DNA of 64,000 nucleotides, taken from assembly GCF_021729035.1 (NCBI RefSeq), contig NZ_JAJSAP010000002.1:248001-312000 (forward strand). The letters run 5' to 3'. Below are positions 27,123 through 35,927 of the stretch, in pieces. How positions within the stretch are numbered: position 1 is the first letter of the stretch; each line of letters starts with the position of its first letter. The notes under the pieces are model-generated. The model was given only the letters and a program-made list of their open reading frames with translations. It had not been told where the DNA came from and did no database searches. The position numbers and the translations under genes were made by a program. Source of the DNA: Microbulbifer sediminum (GTDB taxonomy: Bacteria > Pseudomonadota > Gammaproteobacteria > Pseudomonadales > Cellvibrionaceae).

Positions 27123-27376
27123 TAAGGAACCTGGTGGGCAAGATACAGGTGCTCGCCAGGCATGAAACCGGCAGGCTGGTTGCTGCCAGGCTGCGCCTGG
27201 GAGCACTGGCGCATATCTCGGCAGATCACCTGCGCGAGCATTTCGAGCATGAAACCGCCGGCACGCCCCTGGAAGGCCTCCGTCTGTACATCGAGGAATT
27301 GACCGATATCCATCACGCCCAGGCCCAGGAAATTGTCCTGGAAAGCCTTGAGTTCGAGGATAGCGATGAACCCTGA
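27104..27376 (+). CDS. hypA: HypA-like nickel chaperone lacking the zinc-binding hairpin
   Basis: Short HypA-type protein of 90 residues; ordinary HypA has about 113. The nickel-binding N-terminus MHEQSL (His2, Glu3) is kept, followed by the family's VAARLRLGALAHISADHL strand and helix, and the end ILVLESLE-type strand (EIVLESLEFED). The segment between, which should hold the two CxxC zinc motifs, is gone, and the protein has no cysteine at all. It starts with GTG at 27104 inside the protease gene. The hypF start lies within its last 11 bases. Nickel delivery is inferred; the missing zinc site may change its partner or mean a derived function. Confidence 0.8.
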   Translation: MHEQSLIRNLVGKIQVLARHETGRLVAARLRLGALAHISADHLREHFEHETAGTPLEGLRLYIEELTDIHHAQAQEIVLESLEFEDSDEP

Positions 27377-29693
27377 GCGAACCGAGCGCCTGCGTGTCGA
27401 GGTTGGCGGCCTGGTACAGGGCGTCGGCTTTCGCCCGTTTGCCTATCAACTGGCGTACCGCTGCGACATCAGCGGATGGATCGCCAATGATACCCGGGGC
27501 GTGCAAATGGAAATCCAGGGCAGGGCGCGACGAGTACGGGAGTTTCTGCAGAGGCTGCAACAGGAAAGGCCGCCTCATGCCCGTATCGATGACCTGGCAA
27601 TCGAGGCCATCCCACTCCTGGCAGAGACCGGATTTACCATCCGCGACAGCGATCGCTGCCCATCGCCTTCGGCGATTATCTTGCCCGACCTGGCCCCCTG
27701 TGCCGACTGCCTGGGGGAACTGTCAGACCCCACCAGCCGGAGATTCGGTTACCCGTTCATCAACTGCACGCACTGCGGCCCGCGCTTCAGTATTATTGCG
27801 CGGCTGCCGTATGACCGGCCCAATACGGCCATGCAGGCTTTTCCCTTGTGTGACGACTGCCGACGCGAGTACGTCGATCCACAAGACCGTCGCTTTCACG
27901 CGGAGCCCAATGCCTGCGCCCGTTGTGGACCGCAACTGCAACTGTGTGACCGGCATGGAAATGTCAACGCCGGAGGAGCCACGGCGCTGCAACAGGCTGT
28001 CGCCGCGATCCAGGCCGGCCAGATTGTCGCCATCAAGGGAGTCGGCGGTTTCCAGCTGTTGGCGGATGCGTCCAACACCGAAACAGTTTGCCAGCTACGC
28101 GACCGCAAACAGCGGCCACACAAGCCTTTTGCGTTGCTGTACCCGAACCTGGTTACCGTTCAGAGGGACTGCAGGCTCAGCGGGCGGGAGGCGGAGTTGC
28201 TCAGTGGTCCGGAGAGGCCTATTCTCCTGCTCGCCGCGCTGGAGCAGGATACCGCCCATATTGTTCCGGAGGTCGCGCCCGGGAACCCGCTTCGCGGTGT
28301 CATGCTCCCAGCCTCACCGCTGCACCATCTCCTGATGCAGGCGCTGGAGCGCCCGGTGGTTGCCACCAGCGGCAACCTGGCGGGTGAGCCTATCTGTACT
28401 GAAAACAGCGACGCGCTGGTCCGTCTGGGAAAGATCGCGGACCTGTTCCTGTGGCACAACCGCCGAATACTTCGGCCCGTGGACGATTCCGTGGTGCGAA
28501 TTATCAATGGCCAGCCCGTGATGATTCGACGTGCCCGGGGCTACGCACCACTTCCCCTAAAGCTACCGTCTTCCAGCGCGAGCACGGAATGCCGGGTCGC
28601 CCTGGGGGCAGACCTGAAAAACTGTGTGGCAGTCGCGCGCGGCACCACTGTCCACTTGAGCCAGCATATTGGCGACTTGCAAGACCGGGTCGGACTTCAG
28701 GCTTTTGAACGTGCGATCGCTGACCTCCTGGGATTGTATGAGCTGGAACCCATGACACTACTCTGCGACCTGCACCCGGGATACACGTCTACGCGCTGGG
28801 CGGAACAAAGTGGCCGGCAAAAGTCTGGCGTACAGCATCATGTGGCCCACTTTTTTTCCTGCATGGCGGAGCATGCCTATCGGGGCCCGGCATTGGGTAT
28901 CTGCTGGGACGGCACCGGTTATGGCACGGACGGCACCCTGCGTGGCGGGGAGTTCCTGCTCTGGGACGGCGGCCACCAGGTTGCTCATTTCGGCAGTCTC
29001 CGCAAGTTCCGCTTACCCGGCGGCGATCGGGCCATTCGAGAGCCACACCGCGCAGCGGCGGGACTCCTGTTCGAGATGCTGGGTCGAGAGGCTTTTTCAC
29101 AATCGCCCCTGCGGCAGCAGTTCAAGGCCCGCGAGAGGCACAACCTGGCCAGGATGCTGGAAAGGAACATCAACAGTCCCTGGTGTAGCAGTATCGGCCG
29201 CCTGTTCGACGTTGCGGCCGCGCTGCTGGGTCTCTCCACACGGAGCTCTTTCGAGGGGCAGGCAGCCATGGCGGTGGAACATGCCGCACAGGACTCGGTC
29301 ACTACCTCAAGCTATCCCCACAGCTTGTGTAGACTCCACGACCGTTGGCTGATCGACTGGGAGCCGACAATTTCTGCACTATTGCAGGATACCGCCGCGA
29401 ACGTCCCTGTGGCCGACAGGGCGGCGATGTTCCACACCACTCTGGCCCGGATGGCCCAGGCCCTGGCCCATAAAGCCGGAACAGAGAATGTCTTCCTGTC
29501 AGGCGGCGTCTTCCAGAACCGTCGGCTCACAGAAACCGTGGTCAGGAGACTGGAGCAGGACGGCTTTCGGGTCCATTGCCACAGCGCTGTGCCACCGAAC
29601 GACGGCGGCATTGCTCTGGGCCAGCTCTACTACGCCCAGTGCATGGCCCAGAGCGGCGTAAAGATCGGGGAGGGTGGCGCCCTATGTGTTTAG
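27366..29693 (+). CDS. hypF: Hydrogenase maturation carbamoyltransferase HypF
   Basis: Makes the thiocarbamate donor for the CN ligands of the NiFe site from carbamoyl phosphate and passes it to HypE; 775 residues, standard length. Domains: acylphosphatase-like (about 8-95, GLVQGVGFRPF), two zinc-finger blocks (CADC...CTHC and CDDC...CARC, about 115-200), a YrdC-like domain (about 210-390, KGVGGFQLLADA), and a Kae1-like C-terminal domain (HHVAHFFSCMAEH, CWDGTGYGTDG, SGGVFQN). The ATG at 27366 overlaps hypA by 11 bases, and the end overlaps hypC by 10 bases. Confidence 0.95.
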   Translation: MNPERTERLRVEVGGLVQGVGFRPFAYQLAYRCDISGWIANDTRGVQMEIQGRARRVREFLQRLQQERPPHARIDDLAIEAIPLLAETGFTIRDSDRCPSPSAIILPDLAPCADCLGELSDPTSRRFGYPFINCTHCGPRFSIIARLPYDRPNTAMQAFPLCDDCRREYVDPQDRRFHAEPNACARCGPQLQLCDRHGNVNAGGATALQQAVAAIQAGQIVAIKGVGGFQLLADASNTETVCQLRDRKQRPHKPFALLYPNLVTVQRDCRLSGREAELLSGPERPILLLAALEQDTAHIVPEVAPGNPLRGVMLPASPLHHLLMQALERPVVATSGNLAGEPICTENSDALVRLGKIADLFLWHNRRILRPVDDSVVRIINGQPVMIRRARGYAPLPLKLPSSSASTECRVALGADLKNCVAVARGTTVHLSQHIGDLQDRVGLQAFERAIADLLGLYELEPMTLLCDLHPGYTSTRWAEQSGRQKSGVQHHVAHFFSCMAEHAYRGPALGICWDGTGYGTDGTLRGGEFLLWDGGHQVAHFGSLRKFRLPGGDRAIREPHRAAAGLLFEMLGREAFSQSPLRQQFKARERHNLARMLERNINSPWCSSIGRLFDVAAALLGLSTRSSFEGQAAMAVEHAAQDSVTTSSYPHSLCRLHDRWLIDWEPTISALLQDTAANVPVADRAAMFHTTLARMAQALAHKAGTENVFLSGGVFQNRRLTETVVRRLEQDGFRVHCHSAVPPNDGGIALGQLYYAQCMAQSGVKIGEGGALCV

Positions 29694-29923
29694 GTATTCC
29701 CGGCCGGATCGAGGAGATTATCAACAACAGCCCACTGGAGCGCTGTGGCAGGGTCAGCTTTGGCGGTATCAGCAGGGAAGTCAACCTGGCTTATGTCCCC
29801 GAGGCAGCTGTCGGCGACTATGTAATCGTGCATGTGGGCTTTGCCATCAGCCGGGTGCGGGAGGATGAAGCCCGCCGGGTTTTCCGTTACCTGGAGGAAA
29901 TCGGGGAGCTGAAAGCGCCATGA
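29684..29923 (+). CDS. hypC: Hydrogenase assembly chaperone HypC
   Basis: Small chaperone (79 residues) that, with HypD, builds the Fe(CN)2CO unit and delivers it to the large subunit. It begins [12 protein letters not shown] with the essential Cys2. The later part has the family's [31 protein letters not shown] beta-barrel sequence (landmarks GGI, V, GDYV, HVG), ending in a helix. The ATG at 29684 lies within the last codons of hypF, and the stop overlaps the hypD start by four bases. Confidence 0.95.
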   Translation: MCLGIPGRIEEIINNSPLERCGRVSFGGISREVNLAYVPEAAVGDYVIVHVGFAISRVREDEARRVFRYLEEIGELKAP

Positions 29924-31023
29924 GATACCTGCATGAATACCGGCAACGGGAAAGCATTGAAAAGATCCAGACAGAAATCTCACGGATCACCACCAGGCCC
30001 TGGACCATCATGGAGGTTTGCGGTGGACAGACCCACGCTATCGTCAAGTATGGACTGGAGACGTTCCTGCCTGAGCAAGTGGAGCTGGTACACGGCCCGG
30101 GCTGCCCGGTTTGTGTGACGCCGCTGGGAATCATCGACAGGGCCATCAGCATCGCCGCCCGGCGCGGGGTCATTTTCTGTTCCTTCGGCGACATGCTGCG
30201 GGTTCCCGGCAGTGAGCGCGACCTGCTGGCCGTAAAGGCGGTGGGAGGGGATATCCGTATCGTCTATTCCCCCCTCGACGCAGTGGCCCTGGCTGAAGAC
30301 AATCCGGACAGGGAGGTGGTGTTCTTCGCTATTGGTTTTGAGACCACCGCGCCCGCCAACGCAATGGCCGCCTACCTGGCAAGGAAGAAGGGGCTCCGAA
30401 ACTTTTCGCTCCTCGTTTCCCATTTCCTGGTCCCGCCGGCCATAGAGGCTATCTGTTCCACAACGGACAATCGTGTGCAGGGCTTTCTTGCGGCTGGCCA
30501 CGTGTGCGCGGTCATGGGGTATGAGCAATACCCACCTCTGGCACGGCGACATCGCGTCCCGATCGTGGTTACCGGCTTCGAGCCCCTGGATATCCTCGAG
30601 GGTGTGCTCATGTGCCTGTCCCAGCTGGAACAGGGCAGCTGCAGGGTGGAGAACCAGTATGCACGTGCGGTTGATCGCAGGGGCAATGCCCCGGCACAGG
30701 AGATGGTCAAGCAGGTATTCGAGATCGCCGACCAGCACTGGCGTGGGGTCGGACATATCGGTCACAGCGGACTACGCTTGAACCCCGGGTTTGCAGACTT
30801 CGATGCTGAAAAAAGGTTTGCCCCCCCGCACACTCCGCGAATGGATGACAGTGGGTGTATCAGTGGCCAGATAATGCGGGGCCTTAAAAAACCTTGCGAC
30901 TGTCCCCATTTTGGCCGTCGCTGCCGTCCCGAACAACCATTGGGCGCACCCATGGTCTCCTCAGAGGGAGCCTGCGCTGCTTATTACCGTTACAACCGAC
31001 AGGTCACGACTGATGAACGTTGA
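29920..31023 (+). CDS. hypD: Hydrogenase formation protein HypD
   Basis: Iron-sulfur scaffold on which the Fe(CN)2CO moiety is assembled, 367 residues. Signatures are [34 protein letters not shown] and [10 protein letters not shown]-terminal cysteines for the [4Fe-4S] cluster lie in the [12 protein letters not shown] region, and a further EGACAAYY follows. The length is normal. It begins in an ATGA overlap with hypC, and the hypE start lies within its last 11 bases. Confidence 0.95.
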   Translation: MRYLHEYRQRESIEKIQTEISRITTRPWTIMEVCGGQTHAIVKYGLETFLPEQVELVHGPGCPVCVTPLGIIDRAISIAARRGVIFCSFGDMLRVPGSERDLLAVKAVGGDIRIVYSPLDAVALAEDNPDREVVFFAIGFETTAPANAMAAYLARKKGLRNFSLLVSHFLVPPAIEAICSTTDNRVQGFLAAGHVCAVMGYEQYPPLARRHRVPIVVTGFEPLDILEGVLMCLSQLEQGSCRVENQYARAVDRRGNAPAQEMVKQVFEIADQHWRGVGHIGHSGLRLNPGFADFDAEKRFAPPHTPRMDDSGCISGQIMRGLKKPCDCPHFGRRCRPEQPLGAPMVSSEGACAAYYRYNRQVTTDER

Positions 31024-32050
31024 GTGCCCGCTCACCACAAATACCGGGACAGTGGTGCGTCTCGGGCACGGCAGTGGGGGCGTGATGAGCCAGCAGCTGC
31101 TGCGCGAGTGTGTCTTCCCCCATTTTGACAATGCCTGGACCAAACAGGAACACGACGGGGCCAGGATCCCAATGCCAAAAGGGCAAGTGGTGTTCACCAC
31201 CGATTCCTTCGTAATCACCCCGCTGTTTTTCCCTGGAGGGGATATTGGCAAGCTGGCAGTCTACGGAACGGTAAACGATCTCGCCATGTGTGGGGCCAGG
31301 CCCGAGTACCTGAGTTGCAGCCTGATCCTGGAAGAGGGGCTGCCATTCGCTACCCTCGACAGGGTAATCGAGTCCATGGCCCGGGCGGCGTCGGAAACCG
31401 GGGTGCAATTTGTTACCGGCGATACCAAGGTGGTAGAGAGAGGCAAGGGCGACGGGCTCTATATCAACACTGCCGGTATTGGCACCATGGCCTGTCCGGA
31501 TGCGATAGAACCCCGACAAATCCGGCCGGGAGATCGAATCATCCTGTCCGGGGATATCGGGCGGCATGGTGTGGCGGTAATGGCCAAACGGGAAGGGCTG
31601 TGTTTCGATAGCCCGCTGCAGAGTGACTGTGCGCCTTTGCACGGTGCGGTCCGGAGCCTACTGGATGCAGGGATAACCCCGCATTGCCTGCGCGACCTCA
31701 CACGTGGCGGACTGGCTACGGCACTTGTAGAGCTGGCGGAGACCGCCCGGAAGGAAATCCTTGTACACGAAGCCGATATCCCCGTGGGGGACGCCGTGCA
31801 GGGTGCCTGTGAGATGCTGGGGTTGGATCCCCTCTACGTCGCCAATGAGGGGCGCTTTATCGCCTTTATCCGCCCGGAAGAGGTGGATCGTGCACTATCG
31901 ATCCTGTCCCGCGATCCCGTTGGATCGGGAAGCCGCATCATTGGCAAGGTCGGTGAGGGTGACTGCCACCAGGTAATCCTGCGGAACTCACTGGGTTGCG
32001 AGCGCCTGCTATATCGGTTGCCCGGGGAACAACTGCCGCGGATCTGCTGA
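31013..32050 (+). CDS. hypE: Hydrogenase maturation dehydratase HypE
   Basis: PurM/AIR-synthase-fold protein (345 residues) that dehydrates the thiocarbamate on its own C-terminal cysteine to a thiocyanate for CN ligand synthesis. It starts with [14 protein letters not shown] (glycine-rich ATP site), has [22 protein letters not shown] in the middle (key residues D, S, F, P, G, G), and ends PRIC with the required terminal Cys. The ATG at 31013 is chosen over a longer frame from 30911 that would lie deep in hypD. It is the last gene of the operon. HypB, the GTPase that normally works with HypA, is not in the window. Confidence 0.95.
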   Translation: MNVECPLTTNTGTVVRLGHGSGGVMSQQLLRECVFPHFDNAWTKQEHDGARIPMPKGQVVFTTDSFVITPLFFPGGDIGKLAVYGTVNDLAMCGARPEYLSCSLILEEGLPFATLDRVIESMARAASETGVQFVTGDTKVVERGKGDGLYINTAGIGTMACPDAIEPRQIRPGDRIILSGDIGRHGVAVMAKREGLCFDSPLQSDCAPLHGAVRSLLDAGITPHCLRDLTRGGLATALVELAETARKEILVHEADIPVGDAVQGACEMLGLDPLYVANEGRFIAFIRPEEVDRALSILSRDPVGSGSRIIGKVGEGDCHQVILRNSLGCERLLYRLPGEQLPRIC

Positions 32051-32069
32051 TCCCGATTATGGTCGGGAT
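32050..32069. terminator. Short hairpin between convergent genes, possible terminator
   Basis: The perfect seven-base stem ATCCCGA / TCGGGAT encloses a six-base loop at the end of hypE. A run of T is lacking on either side, so it is at best a weak terminator. It sits where the hydrogenase operon meets the oppositely reading alginate-export-type gene. Confidence 0.35.
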
Positions 32070-32080
32070 TAGCGGGCGGG

Positions 32081-33481
32081 TTAAAACCGGTACTGCAAGG
32101 TCAATTCCGTGAAATTGAGGTCATCTGCGGGACCCGTCTCGCGAATGAACTCCCCGGGCTTACCAAAGGTATGAATTGCGGTAAACACAAGGCCGCGGCG
32201 GATTGTGTATTCGGCAGTAAATGACAGGGCAGAGGCGGCGAAGTGGGCATCACTTCCCTCCGGTCGCCGGATTATCTGGCCACTGGGACTGTAGAGGCCA
32301 TCCTCGCTTTCCAGGCGCCAGAAAAAGTTGACGTCGGCGGTCAGGGCCAGTACCCCGGAGGGGTTCAGGTACAAGAAGGTATGGAAATTGTAAAAATTAC
32401 GAGGACCAAAAACCGCGGCTTCAGAGAAATAGTTCCCACGGGGGTAGAGCGGGTTGAATGTCGATAACTCGTCGTCCAGCGGGTTCTTGTCACCGCTGGC
32501 AATATTGACACTCAATTTCAACCCGGGTTGCCAGTTAACCTCCGGCCACTGGTAAGCAGTCTCCATGGCCAGTGTCCAGGCATTGATATCATCGCTGCCG
32601 AAATTGCCGAACTGGTAGAGCGTCTCCCAGTTCCATATCCAGTTCCCGGCCTCACCCCAATAACGTGCTCCCAGGGAATGGCGCTGCTCCCTGGCGACTC
32701 CCTGAACATATGCAGAGCTGTCATTGCCGTATCCCAGGTAGTAGAGGTCCAGGTTGCCGGGCCCGGACAGGGGTTGCTTGATGACGCCGTAGAGCCCCCA
32801 GAGTGCCTGGTTGCTATTTGTCCCGTCATCGAAAACGCCACGCTGGTCCTCGCGTGGCCGCGCAGCGATCACATCAAGGCGCCAGCCGTCCCCGATTGAG
32901 AAGCTCCTGGCGCCATCAAAGGTGCGCCGCACATTCGGCCCCTCGCGGACATCCACCAGGCGTCCAGAGCCCAGTACAATTTCCTGGCGCCCAAGGCGAA
33001 AGGTCGTTTCACTGCCGCGCAGTTGCCTGGTGCTCAGGTCCAGGAATGCGTTCTGCCACTCGAGCTTGTCTTCATCCACGGGGCTGGGCCCCTCGGCCCG
33101 ACCATTCTCCAGCGCGCTGGTGAGCTGCCCGAAGAATCGCACATCGGGATTCCAGTGCAGGTCACCAAGCAGGGAGTAGCGCTGTAACCAGACGCCGCGC
33201 TTGTCCTGGGGATCCTGTCCGTAAGCGGGGTTGTTTGTGTACTCATAACGCTGGCGGATCTCGCCGCCAAGAGTGAAATAGCGCCCGCGTGTATCGGATA
33301 GCGGGATGTATTTCCAGCAATCCGGCCAACACGCTCGGGGCGGGACACTTTCGAGGTGTGAATAGTCCTCTTCGAAGCGCAGTTTCTTTATTGGCGGCAG
33401 TTCCAGATCCCGGGAAAATCCCGATGCACTCGACAAGAGCGCGATGAGAACCAGCACCAAAACTGAAGGTTTATATTGCAT
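32081..33481 (-). CDS. Alginate-export-family outer membrane protein
   Basis: Outer membrane beta-barrel protein of 466 residues with a signal peptide (about 1-22, MQYKPSVLVLVLIALLSSAS) and a C-terminal LTLQYRF ending in Phe, the sorting signal of barrels. Alternating aromatic strands run throughout. FTLGGEIRQRYEY near the N-terminus, FRLGRQEIVLGSGRLVDVREGPNVRRTFDGA and LSVNIASGDKN in the middle resemble the AlgE-like alginate export family (PF13372; landmarks GRQE, R, DG, SGD). The natural substrate is unknown; relatives occur in many genomes without alginate synthesis. It stands alone, convergent with the hydrogenase operon. Confidence 0.82.
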   Translation of the reverse strand: MQYKPSVLVLVLIALLSSASGFSRDLELPPIKKLRFEEDYSHLESVPPRACWPDCWKYIPLSDTRGRYFTLGGEIRQRYEYTNNPAYGQDPQDKRGVWLQRYSLLGDLHWNPDVRFFGQLTSALENGRAEGPSPVDEDKLEWQNAFLDLSTRQLRGSETTFRLGRQEIVLGSGRLVDVREGPNVRRTFDGARSFSIGDGWRLDVIAARPREDQRGVFDDGTNSNQALWGLYGVIKQPLSGPGNLDLYYLGYGNDSSAYVQGVAREQRHSLGARYWGEAGNWIWNWETLYQFGNFGSDDINAWTLAMETAYQWPEVNWQPGLKLSVNIASGDKNPLDDELSTFNPLYPRGNYFSEAAVFGPRNFYNFHTFLYLNPSGVLALTADVNFFWRLESEDGLYSPSGQIIRRPEGSDAHFAASALSFTAEYTIRRGLVFTAIHTFGKPGEFIRETGPADDLNFTELTLQYRF

Positions 33482-33637
33482 AGTCCGGAACCCCGGTTAC
33501 CCCCTCGGCTGTCCAGGCGACCGCCAAAGGCATATCATCCCCGGGATGAGTCCGACTGTCCCAATCCTGCAGGCACAGCCGGTCTCCTCTGATAGTGGGC
33601 GGAAATCACCTGTTACCGCTACAACCTGGTATCGGGG

Positions 33638-34318
33638 CTAAGAGCCGGTTGTCGTTTGCTGACGGCGGTCCGTGTAAGTTACCGGGGACCATTCTGGTAT
33701 TGCAGGCAGGGCCCGGGTCTTGTGTTCTGGGTAGGCATCGGAGGCATACTCAATTTCGCCATCCACCACGGTAAGTTCAGCGCGGGTTTCCAGCAGCTCC
33801 GGCTCTTCCACCTCGAAGATATCGCGGTCGAGGATAGCGAAGTCCGCAACCATTCCCGGGGCGATTTCCCCTTTACTTTCTTCCTCGCCGGAGAACCAGG
33901 CGGAACCCTGGGTGAATAGCTTCAGCGCGGTCCGGCGGTCGAGACGGTTCTCCGGTCCATATAGCTCGGTGCCGCCGATGGTACGGCCGGAGACAGCCCA
34001 GTAGTAGGTGACCCAGGGGTTGAAACTGGCCACGCGGGTACCATCGGTGCCGAGTCCTACCGGGATTCCCATTTCCAGCATCTTGCGAATTGGGGGGGCA
34101 CGGCGGGCCGCTTCTTTACCGTAGCGCTCAATGAAGTACTCACCGGCAAAGGCCATACGTGCCTGTACAGAAATTCCGCCACCCAGGGCCTTGATTCGCT
34201 TCAGGTTCTGGTCGGATACAGTCTCCGCATGGTCGGGTGAGGTCAGCTCTGACGCCAGCTCAGTATGGATTACATGTACGTCGTCGCTTAGCCAAGGGGA
34301 AGTGGCACGGGTTGCGCC
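33638..34318 (-). pseudogene. Broken YtcJ-type amidohydrolase (C-terminal third only)
   Basis: The reverse strand encodes the C-terminal part of an amidohydrolase of family 3. Homology-like reading starts near 34290, with HAETVSDQNLKRIKALGGG, and continues through ISVQARMAFAGEYFIERYG, GIPVGLGTDGTRVASFNPW and the end at 33638. It is open back to a stop at 34319-34321. A full-length enzyme would need about 350 more residues, including the N-terminal HxH metal site. There is no plausible start with a ribosome site; an ATG at 34156 would give 172 residues. I read it as a truncated remnant ending close to the dif site. The region 33482-33637 upstream of the alginate-export gene shows nothing I recognise. 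Confidence 0.75.
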
Positions 34319-34454
34319 TTACTTAGCGTTGCCCGAGGGCGGAAGTGGATGACATCCTGGATCGCGTGAAGACTGGCGCAAGTGCACAGGGCGCGGCGGA
34401 TAGCTGCACCGTGTGCACTGGGCAGGTATTAACAACCACCCTAATACAAAGTGA
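34319..34454. other. Intergenic segment left of the dif site
   Basis: No gene is recognised here. A seven-base inverted repeat AGTGCAC / GTGCACT lies at 34381-34387 and 34413-34419. The plus frame from about 34335 reads some 40 codons without a start and matches nothing I know. The segment becomes AT-rich toward 34440, unlike its surroundings. Confidence 0.4.
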
Positions 34455-34482
34455 AGTTCGCATAATATAGATTATGTTAAAT
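34455..34482 (+). other. dif: Candidate chromosomal dif site (XerC/XerD recombination site)
   Basis: A 28-base site made of an 11-base left arm AGTTCGCATAA, a 6-base centre TATAGA and an 11-base right arm TTATGTTAAAT. The right arm equals the XerD half of the E. coli dif site at all 11 positions. The left arm shares the CGCATAA core and fits the XerC half of gammaproteobacterial dif sites. The centre differs from the E. coli TGTATA. Support from the surroundings: GGGNAGGG motifs switch strand across this point, and gene direction changes too. A dif-like site used by an integrated Xer-dependent element is the alternative, but no second copy was seen in the window. The site would be where XerCD, activated by FtsK, resolves chromosome dimers. 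Confidence 0.88.
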
Positions 34483-34484
34483 TA

Positions 34485-34498
34485 GGTGTCAGGACACC
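34485..34498. repeat. Inverted repeat GGTGTC-AG-GACACC beside dif
   Basis: A perfect six-base inverted repeat with a two-base spacer begins three bases after the dif site and 25 bases before the DUF202 start. It could be an operator for that gene or a remnant of a small repeat element; neither is shown. Confidence 0.4.
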
Positions 34499-34522
34499 GG
34501 ACCCACAGATCGGCCCACTGCC

Positions 34523-34888
34523 ATGTCCCCTGCAACTAGACTTGCGAAAACTGGACAGGAAATACCATTGCCGGACAGGTTCAACGATCACGCAGCCAAT
34601 GAGCGCACTTTCCTTGCGTGGGTACGCACGGCCGTCGCTGTGGTGGGGTTCGGTCTCGCGGCCGGCAGGCTGGGCACGCAGCCGCCGCCGGTGAGGAGTG
34701 AATTCACCCTTCTGGTGATGGGCGCTGTGATCATACTGCTGGCTTACCTCCGAATGCGGATCCAGCGTGACCGGATCGAGGGCCTGACAAAGGTCGATGA
34801 CAGGGCCCGGCCTGTCGACTGGCTTTTGACGGGCCTCGTTTTGAGCCTCTTTGCCCTGGTGGGTTTCTTCACGCTGCACCTGGCGTAG
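34523..34888 (+). CDS. DUF202 (YidH-like) membrane protein
   Basis: Small inner-membrane protein of 121 residues. After a soluble N-terminus, the DUF202 signature ANERTFLAWVRTAVAVVGFGLA leads into the first membrane helix (given as landmarks: NERTFLAW, RTA). Two more hydrophobic helices lie at about 65-82 and 98-118. Function is unknown for the family. The gene starts 40 bases after the candidate dif site. It converges with the YheT-type hydrolase on the other strand. The ATG has no strong ribosome site. Confidence 0.82.
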   Translation: MSPATRLAKTGQEIPLPDRFNDHAANERTFLAWVRTAVAVVGFGLAAGRLGTQPPPVRSEFTLLVMGAVIILLAYLRMRIQRDRIEGLTKVDDRARPVDWLLTGLVLSLFALVGFFTLHLA

Positions 34889-34901
34889 CTACTGATGGTC
34901 C

Positions 34902-35879
34902 TCAGTGCTTGCGAAATCGCTCCAGGAACGCAGGAATACGCTGTTCCAGCCAGTAAACGGGGCGCCAGAGACTACCGCCAACAAACCCTACATGGCCGCC
35001 CTGCTTTGAGATCTCCAGCTCAACCGACGGACTGCATTCCGCCGGTTCCGGTACCGCGCTGGGGCAGATAAAGGGGTCGTCCACGGCGTGAATGATCAGC
35101 GTCGGGGACGCAATACGCTTCAATAGCGGCTTGCTCGAAGCACGGGTGTAGTAATCCTCAACATCACGGTAGCCGTGCAGTGGTGCCGTGAACCTGTCGT
35201 CAAAGATCCGGAAGTTGCTGAACAGGCTGGCGTCCTCCAGGTCTGGTAGCTGGCGTGCCAACTCTTCATTGGCACTCTTGCGAAGCAGGCTTTCGCGAAG
35301 GCTCGCGAGCAGGTGCCGCTGGTAGACCCGCGATAGTCCACGGTTGATCCTGTGACTGCAGGCGTGCAAGTCGAGGGGCGCCGACACTGACACCGCCGCC
35401 CTCAAGGGGCTGGCCTGACTGTCCTCACCCAGCCACTTGAGCAGCACGTTGCCGCCCAATGAGTAGCCCACGGCCATCAATGGCGTATTCGGCAATTCCT
35501 TCTGCAGGACACCGGCGAGCCAGCGAGGATCATCGCTGTCGCCGCTGTGGTACGCTCGTGGAAGCCGGTTGGGTATCCCGCCGCAGCCGCGGAAATGCAT
35601 AACCGCCACCTGGAAATTGCGCTGCTGCAGGGACTCCATGATTCCCTGCGCGTAGGGAGAGTTGACCGACCCCTCGAGCCCGTGCAACACCAGGACCAGT
35701 GGCCTTGCCGGATCATCGTGGAGCTTTGCCGGCGTATGGAGCGCGATGACATCCCCGTCAGGCGTACGCAGCCAGCGGCTGTGCGTCCGCACCCAGGGCT
35801 TCGGGCGATGAAATCGGGAGAAAACAGTCTGGAGGTGACAATTGCCCAGGCCGGCGGCCGGGCGGAACTTCTCTGCCAT
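34902..35879 (-). CDS. Alpha/beta hydrolase, YheT family
   Basis: Putative esterase of 325 residues. The N-terminal GLGNCHLQTVF and the central FRGCGGIPNRLPRAYHSGDSDD are diagnostic of the YheT family. The nucleophile elbow is GYSLGG, the oxyanion segment LVLHGLEGS, the acid lies near HAVDDPF and the histidine in QGGHVGF. Substrate is unknown. I take the ATG at 35879; a TTG three codons earlier is also in frame. It is the last gene of a reverse series egtB-egtD-DUF411-hydrolase, 48 bases after the DUF411 gene, and may be cotranscribed. Confidence 0.88.
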   Translation of the reverse strand: MAEKFRPAAGLGNCHLQTVFSRFHRPKPWVRTHSRWLRTPDGDVIALHTPAKLHDDPARPLVLVLHGLEGSVNSPYAQGIMESLQQRNFQVAVMHFRGCGGIPNRLPRAYHSGDSDDPRWLAGVLQKELPNTPLMAVGYSLGGNVLLKWLGEDSQASPLRAAVSVSAPLDLHACSHRINRGLSRVYQRHLLASLRESLLRKSANEELARQLPDLEDASLFSNFRIFDDRFTAPLHGYRDVEDYYTRASSKPLLKRIASPTLIIHAVDDPFICPSAVPEPAECSPSVELEISKQGGHVGFVGGSLWRPVYWLEQRIPAFLERFRKH

Positions 35880-35927
35880 GCAAATCAATCCGGTTCGGGG
35901 AGGCCCTACCTTACCAGAAACACAGGG

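Noticed and set aside
34455..34482. Mobile-element attachment site instead of true dif
   Set aside because: No second copy, integrase or phage gene was seen nearby, and the strand switch of GGGNAGGG motifs supports the chromosomal site; it remains the main alternative.
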